Assembly: GCA_002415485.1 (NCBI GenBank)
Contig: DHYU01000056.1
Location: 6,266 to 41,198 of the forward strand
DNA length: 34,933 nt
DNA from: Proteobacteria bacterium UBA5122
GTDB lineage: Bacteria; Pseudomonadota; Gammaproteobacteria; Tenderiales; Tenderiaceae
Direction: 5' to 3'
Below are positions 32,047-34,933 of this stretch, piece after piece. The translations under genes were made by a program, and so were the position numbers. Position 1 is the stretch's first letter; every line of letters begins with the position of its first letter. The notes beneath the pieces are model-generated. The model searched no databases, had not been told where the DNA came from, and saw only the letters and a program-made list of their open reading frames with translations.

Positions 32047-34101
32047 ATGAAACAGATCAAAACCAGCCACGCCTTTAAACGACGCGCCCTTGTCGCCAGC
32101 CTCAGTCTGGCGTTGACACTCGGTGCCAGCCACAGCATCCAGGCTCAATCGGAGATCACCTTCAATCTTAAAGAGGCCGATATCCAGACCGTGATCGGTA
32201 CCGTCTCCGAAGTCACCGGCCAGAATTTCATCATTGACCCACGGGTCAAGGGCAAGGTCACCGTCATCTCCTCCAAGAGCATGACGCCGGATGAGGTCTA
32301 CCAGACCTTCCTCTCGCTGCTCGAGGTCCACAACTTCGCCGCGGTGCCGGTCGGCAACGTGATCAAGGTCGTGCCCGACGTCAATGCCAAGCAGATGGGC
32401 GGCCAGTCCGTGCTGTCGCGGCCACTGAACGAAACCGATGAGGTCATCACCCGCGTCATCGAGGTCAAAAGCGTCTCCGCCACCCAACTGGTGCCGATCC
32501 TGCGACCGCTGATCCCCCAACAAGGGCACATGGCCGCCTACGCACCGACAAATGTGCTGATCATCTCCGATCGTGCGGCGAACCTGCAGCGCGTGATGAA
32601 GATCATCGAACGTATCGATGTCGCCAGCGGCTCCGATATTGAGGTCATCAGCCTCAAGCATGCCGCAGCGACCGAGGTGGTGCGCATCCTCGAAACCCTC
32701 AGCCGCCAGCAGGGCGTCCAGCCCGAGGGCGGGACCGGCAAACCGACGCTCGTCGCCGATGAGCGCACCAACAGCATCCTGATCAGCGGTGACAAAAACG
32801 AACGCCTGGCCGTGCGCGCCGTCATCACCCACCTCGACACCCCGCTCGAGACCAGCGGCAACACCCACGTCGTCTACATGCGCTATGCCAAGGCCAAAGA
32901 CCTAGTGCCGGTGCTGACCGGCCTTAGCGAGACCTATGAAAAAGAGGCCGGTGGCGGCGGTGCCGCCGCGGCAACCCCCAAGTCCGGCCGTTCGCCGATC
33001 AACATCCAGGCCCACGAAGATACCAACTCGCTGGTCATCACCGGCCCGCAGGATCTGGTGCGTTCGCTGCAGGGCGTGATTCAGAAATTGGATATCCGTC
33101 GGGCGCAGGTGTTGGTTGAGGCCGTGATCGCCGAGGTCAAGACCGACAGATCGGCACAGCTGGGTGTCAGCTGGTTTGTCGATGGCACCCCCGGCAACCA
33201 GGGGCCAGTGGCAGGTACCTTGTTCCCCGGCTCATCGGCCAATGCCCCCGCCGTCGCAGCGGCCCTGGCCGATGGCAATGTGCCGAACATCCCGTCCGGC
33301 ATAGGTTCGTTTCTCGGCGTGGGCCGCTTTAACAGCCCGAATACCGATGCCACCGCCATCCTCACCGCGCTGGCGGGTGACACCGAAACCAACGTACTGT
33401 CACGACCGAACATCCTGACCCTCGACAACGAAGAGGCCGAGATCGTGGTCGGTGAAAACGTGCCGTTCCTGACCGGCTCCTACACCAACACCGGCAGTGA
33501 TGGCGGCAGCACGCCGAGCAACCCGTTCCAGACCATCAAGCGCGAAAACGTCGGTATCACACTCAAGGTCAAACCCCAGATCAACGAAGGCGATGCCGTC
33601 AAACTGGACTTGGAGCAGAAGGTCGACAGTATCTCCAACAGCCCGATCACCGCAGCCGACCTGATCACCAACACCCGCTCGGTCAAGACCTCGGTGTTGG
33701 TCGATGATGGCGGCACCATCGTCCTCGGTGGTTTGATCCGCGACAACCTGATCGAGTCGGAACAAAAGGTGCCGGTGCTGGGAGATATCCCCTTGCTGGG
33801 CGCCCTCTTCCGTTCCAAGTCCAGCGCCAAGGAGAAGACCAATCTGATGATCTTCATCACGCCGTCGATCGTGCGTGATCCAGCAATGGCCACCAACATC
33901 ACCTCCGGCAAATATAACTACATCCGCGCCGAGCAGATGCGCAAACGCGAAGGTGGTGTGTTCTTGATGGATGACAAGGAGTCGCCGGTACTGCCCGAAT
34001 TCAGCGATCTGCCGCCGCCGTACATGCCGGGCCACGCCGATACTCAGCGCGGTCTGCCGCTGGAGCCGGTCAAGCGCGAGCAGGATGACGCGGCGCAATG
34101 A
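32047..34101 (+). CDS. gspD: Type II secretion system secretin GspD
   Basis: GspD forms the gated outer-membrane channel. The 684-residue product has a signal peptide (cleavage near SIQAQS, residue 35) and N0 (ITFNLKEADIQTVIGTVSEV). Repeated KH-like N1-N3 domains follow (ending about residue 350, each with an LIPLLRPL-, NVLII- or NSILIS-type strand). The secretin domain (about 380-605) has SRPNILTLDNEEAEIVVGEN, VPFLTGSYTNTG, IKRENVGITLKVKPQINEGD and VPVLGDIPLLGALFRSKS. The tail after residue 610 is hydrophilic and Pro-rich. The stop overlaps the gspE ATG by 4 bp. Confidence 0.96.
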   Translation: MKQIKTSHAFKRRALVASLSLALTLGASHSIQAQSEITFNLKEADIQTVIGTVSEVTGQNFIIDPRVKGKVTVISSKSMTPDEVYQTFLSLLEVHNFAAVPVGNVIKVVPDVNAKQMGGQSVLSRPLNETDEVITRVIEVKSVSATQLVPILRPLIPQQGHMAAYAPTNVLIISDRAANLQRVMKIIERIDVASGSDIEVISLKHAAATEVVRILETLSRQQGVQPEGGTGKPTLVADERTNSILISGDKNERLAVRAVITHLDTPLETSGNTHVVYMRYAKAKDLVPVLTGLSETYEKEAGGGGAAAATPKSGRSPINIQAHEDTNSLVITGPQDLVRSLQGVIQKLDIRRAQVLVEAVIAEVKTDRSAQLGVSWFVDGTPGNQGPVAGTLFPGSSANAPAVAAALADGNVPNIPSGIGSFLGVGRFNSPNTDATAILTALAGDTETNVLSRPNILTLDNEEAEIVVGENVPFLTGSYTNTGSDGGSTPSNPFQTIKRENVGITLKVKPQINEGDAVKLDLEQKVDSISNSPITAADLITNTRSVKTSVLVDDGGTIVLGGLIRDNLIESEQKVPVLGDIPLLGALFRSKSSAKEKTNLMIFITPSIVRDPAMATNITSGKYNYIRAEQMRKREGGVFLMDDKESPVLPEFSDLPPPYMPGHADTQRGLPLEPVKREQDDAAQ

Positions 34102-34933
34102 GCCAGGAATCACATCACATCAGCGACACCGACATCCCGGCCGAGGCCATCGCCGCGGTCGAGGAGACGGCTGCCGCCGACAGCAAGACCATCCCCTTCG
34201 GTTTTGCCCGTCGCCGCGGGGTGTTGCTCGATGCCTATGACGAGCAGCGCGCCGTGGTGCAGTGTCGCCGTGGTGTCCACAGCCAGACGCTGACCGAGGT
34301 CCGCCGCCATTTAGGCCTGCCCTTGGAGCTGCACTGGCTGGAGGCCGACGAATTCAACCGCCTGCTGCAACAACGCTACGAAACCGGCTCGGCCGAGGCG
34401 ATGGAGATGATGGGCCTCGACGACGATGATGATCTGTCACGCATCGCCGAAGAACTGCAGGAACCCGAAGACCTGCTCGAGAGCGAAGACGATGCGCCGA
34501 TCATCCGCCTGCTCAACGCGCTGCTGACCCAGGCGATCAAGGAGAATGCCTCCGATGTCCACCTCGATACCTTCGAGGGTCGCATGGTGGTGCGCTTCCG
34601 CGTCGACGGCGTGCTGCGCGAGATCCTCGAACCGAACCGCGCCATCGCGCCGCTGCTGGTCTCGCGGATCAAGGTCATGGCCAAACTCGACATCGCCGAA
34701 AAGCGCCTGCCGCAGGATGGCCGCATCTCGCTGCGCATCGCCGGTCGCCCGGTCGACGTGCGGGTGTCGACGCTGCCGGTCGGCAACGGCGGCGAGCGCG
34801 TGGTGTTGCGTCTGCTCGACAAGCAGGCCGGCCGCCTCGACCTCAAACACCTGGGCATGGAGCCGAACGGCATGGCCATGCTCGATAAACTCCTGCACCG
34901 GCCGCACGGCATCATCCTCGTCACCGGCCCCAC
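34098..34933 (+). CDS. gspE: Type II secretion ATPase GspE, N-terminal part (cut by window edge)
   Basis: GspE is the cytoplasmic ATPase that powers pseudopilus assembly. The 278 visible codons cover the N1E region (binding GspL) and an acidic linker (about 92-135, DDDDDLSRIAEELQEPEDLL). The start of the ATPase core follows: ENASDVHLDTFEGRMVVRFR, VDGVLREILEP, KVMAKLDIAEKRLPQDGRIS and VLRLLDK. The window ends within ILVTGP, just before the Walker A loop. The start overlaps gspD (ATGA), showing an operon gspC-gspD-gspE that continues beyond the window. Confidence 0.95.
   Translation, partial: MSQESHHISDTDIPAEAIAAVEETAAADSKTIPFGFARRRGVLLDAYDEQRAVVQCRRGVHSQTLTEVRRHLGLPLELHWLEADEFNRLLQQRYETGSAEAMEMMGLDDDDDLSRIAEELQEPEDLLESEDDAPIIRLLNALLTQAIKENASDVHLDTFEGRMVVRFRVDGVLREILEPNRAIAPLLVSRIKVMAKLDIAEKRLPQDGRISLRIAGRPVDVRVSTLPVGNGGERVVLRLLDKQAGRLDLKHLGMEPNGMAMLDKLLHRPHGIILVTGP

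Noticed and set aside
31948..32868. Minus-strand open frame of 306 codons opposite gspC and gspD
   Set aside because: It is antisense to well-supported GspD coding sequence, with low-complexity Gly/Asp/His composition and no ribosome-binding site or family motif.

Overview
This window is a chromosomal segment around the replication origin of a gammaproteobacterium. No species can be named from the sequence alone. The main evidence is the divergent origin block: dnaA-dnaN-recF-gyrB on the minus strand and rpmH-rnpA-yidD-yidC-mnmE on the plus strand. A type II secretion operon beginning gspC-gspD-gspE, a PEP-CTERM protein, a GspD of proteobacterial type and a polA-DUF2782 neighbourhood fit the same group.

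Layout. Positions 1-6299 (minus) carry gyrB (3' end cut by the window), recF, dnaN and dnaA. An AT-rich dnaN-dnaA gap with two perfect DnaA boxes is the best oriC candidate, and recF contains two perfect 16-bp parS sites. Positions 6458-10590 (plus) carry rpmH, rnpA, yidD, yidC and mnmE. Positions 10595-11301 hold a small AT-richer cassette: a GIY-YIG nuclease gene interrupted at a canonical -1 slippery heptamer and bounded by 55-bp inverted repeats of REP-like sequence. It is followed by about 340 bp of extragenic repeat DNA.

Positions 11779-13956 (plus) are a three-gene haem operon: a cytochrome b561 fused to a dihaem cytochrome c, an SHP-type cytochrome c, and a second free dihaem cytochrome c. 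Positions 14049-18191 (minus) are a MoxR ATPase / DUF58 / TgpA transglutaminase operon with an unexplained open frame after it. Positions 18252-20471 (minus) encode a globin-coupled GGDEF-EAL protein. Positions 20667-26772 mix single genes: argE, a hypothetical protein with a possible Fe(II)-oxygenase triad, a YgjP-type metallopeptidase, a 50-residue membrane protein, a PEP-CTERM protein, a divergent MarR/DUF4336 pair sharing a palindromic operator candidate, and a rhodanese-DUF2892 protein. Positions 26860-30744 carry polA, a LOG-family protein and a DUF2782 protein. Positions 31120-34933 begin the type II secretion operon, and gspE runs off the end.

How the genes work together. The core block supplies initiation (DnaA), the clamp (DnaN), gap repair (RecF), supercoiling (GyrB), the membrane insertase (YidC/YidD), ribosome and RNase P parts, and tRNA modification (MnmE). 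The parS sites mark the segregation centre, but parA and parB are not in the window. The usual mnmE neighbours (mnmG, rsmG, parAB) are absent directly downstream, and the cassette and cytochrome operon occupy that position. No tRNA, rRNA, CRISPR array, prophage or complete insertion sequence was seen.
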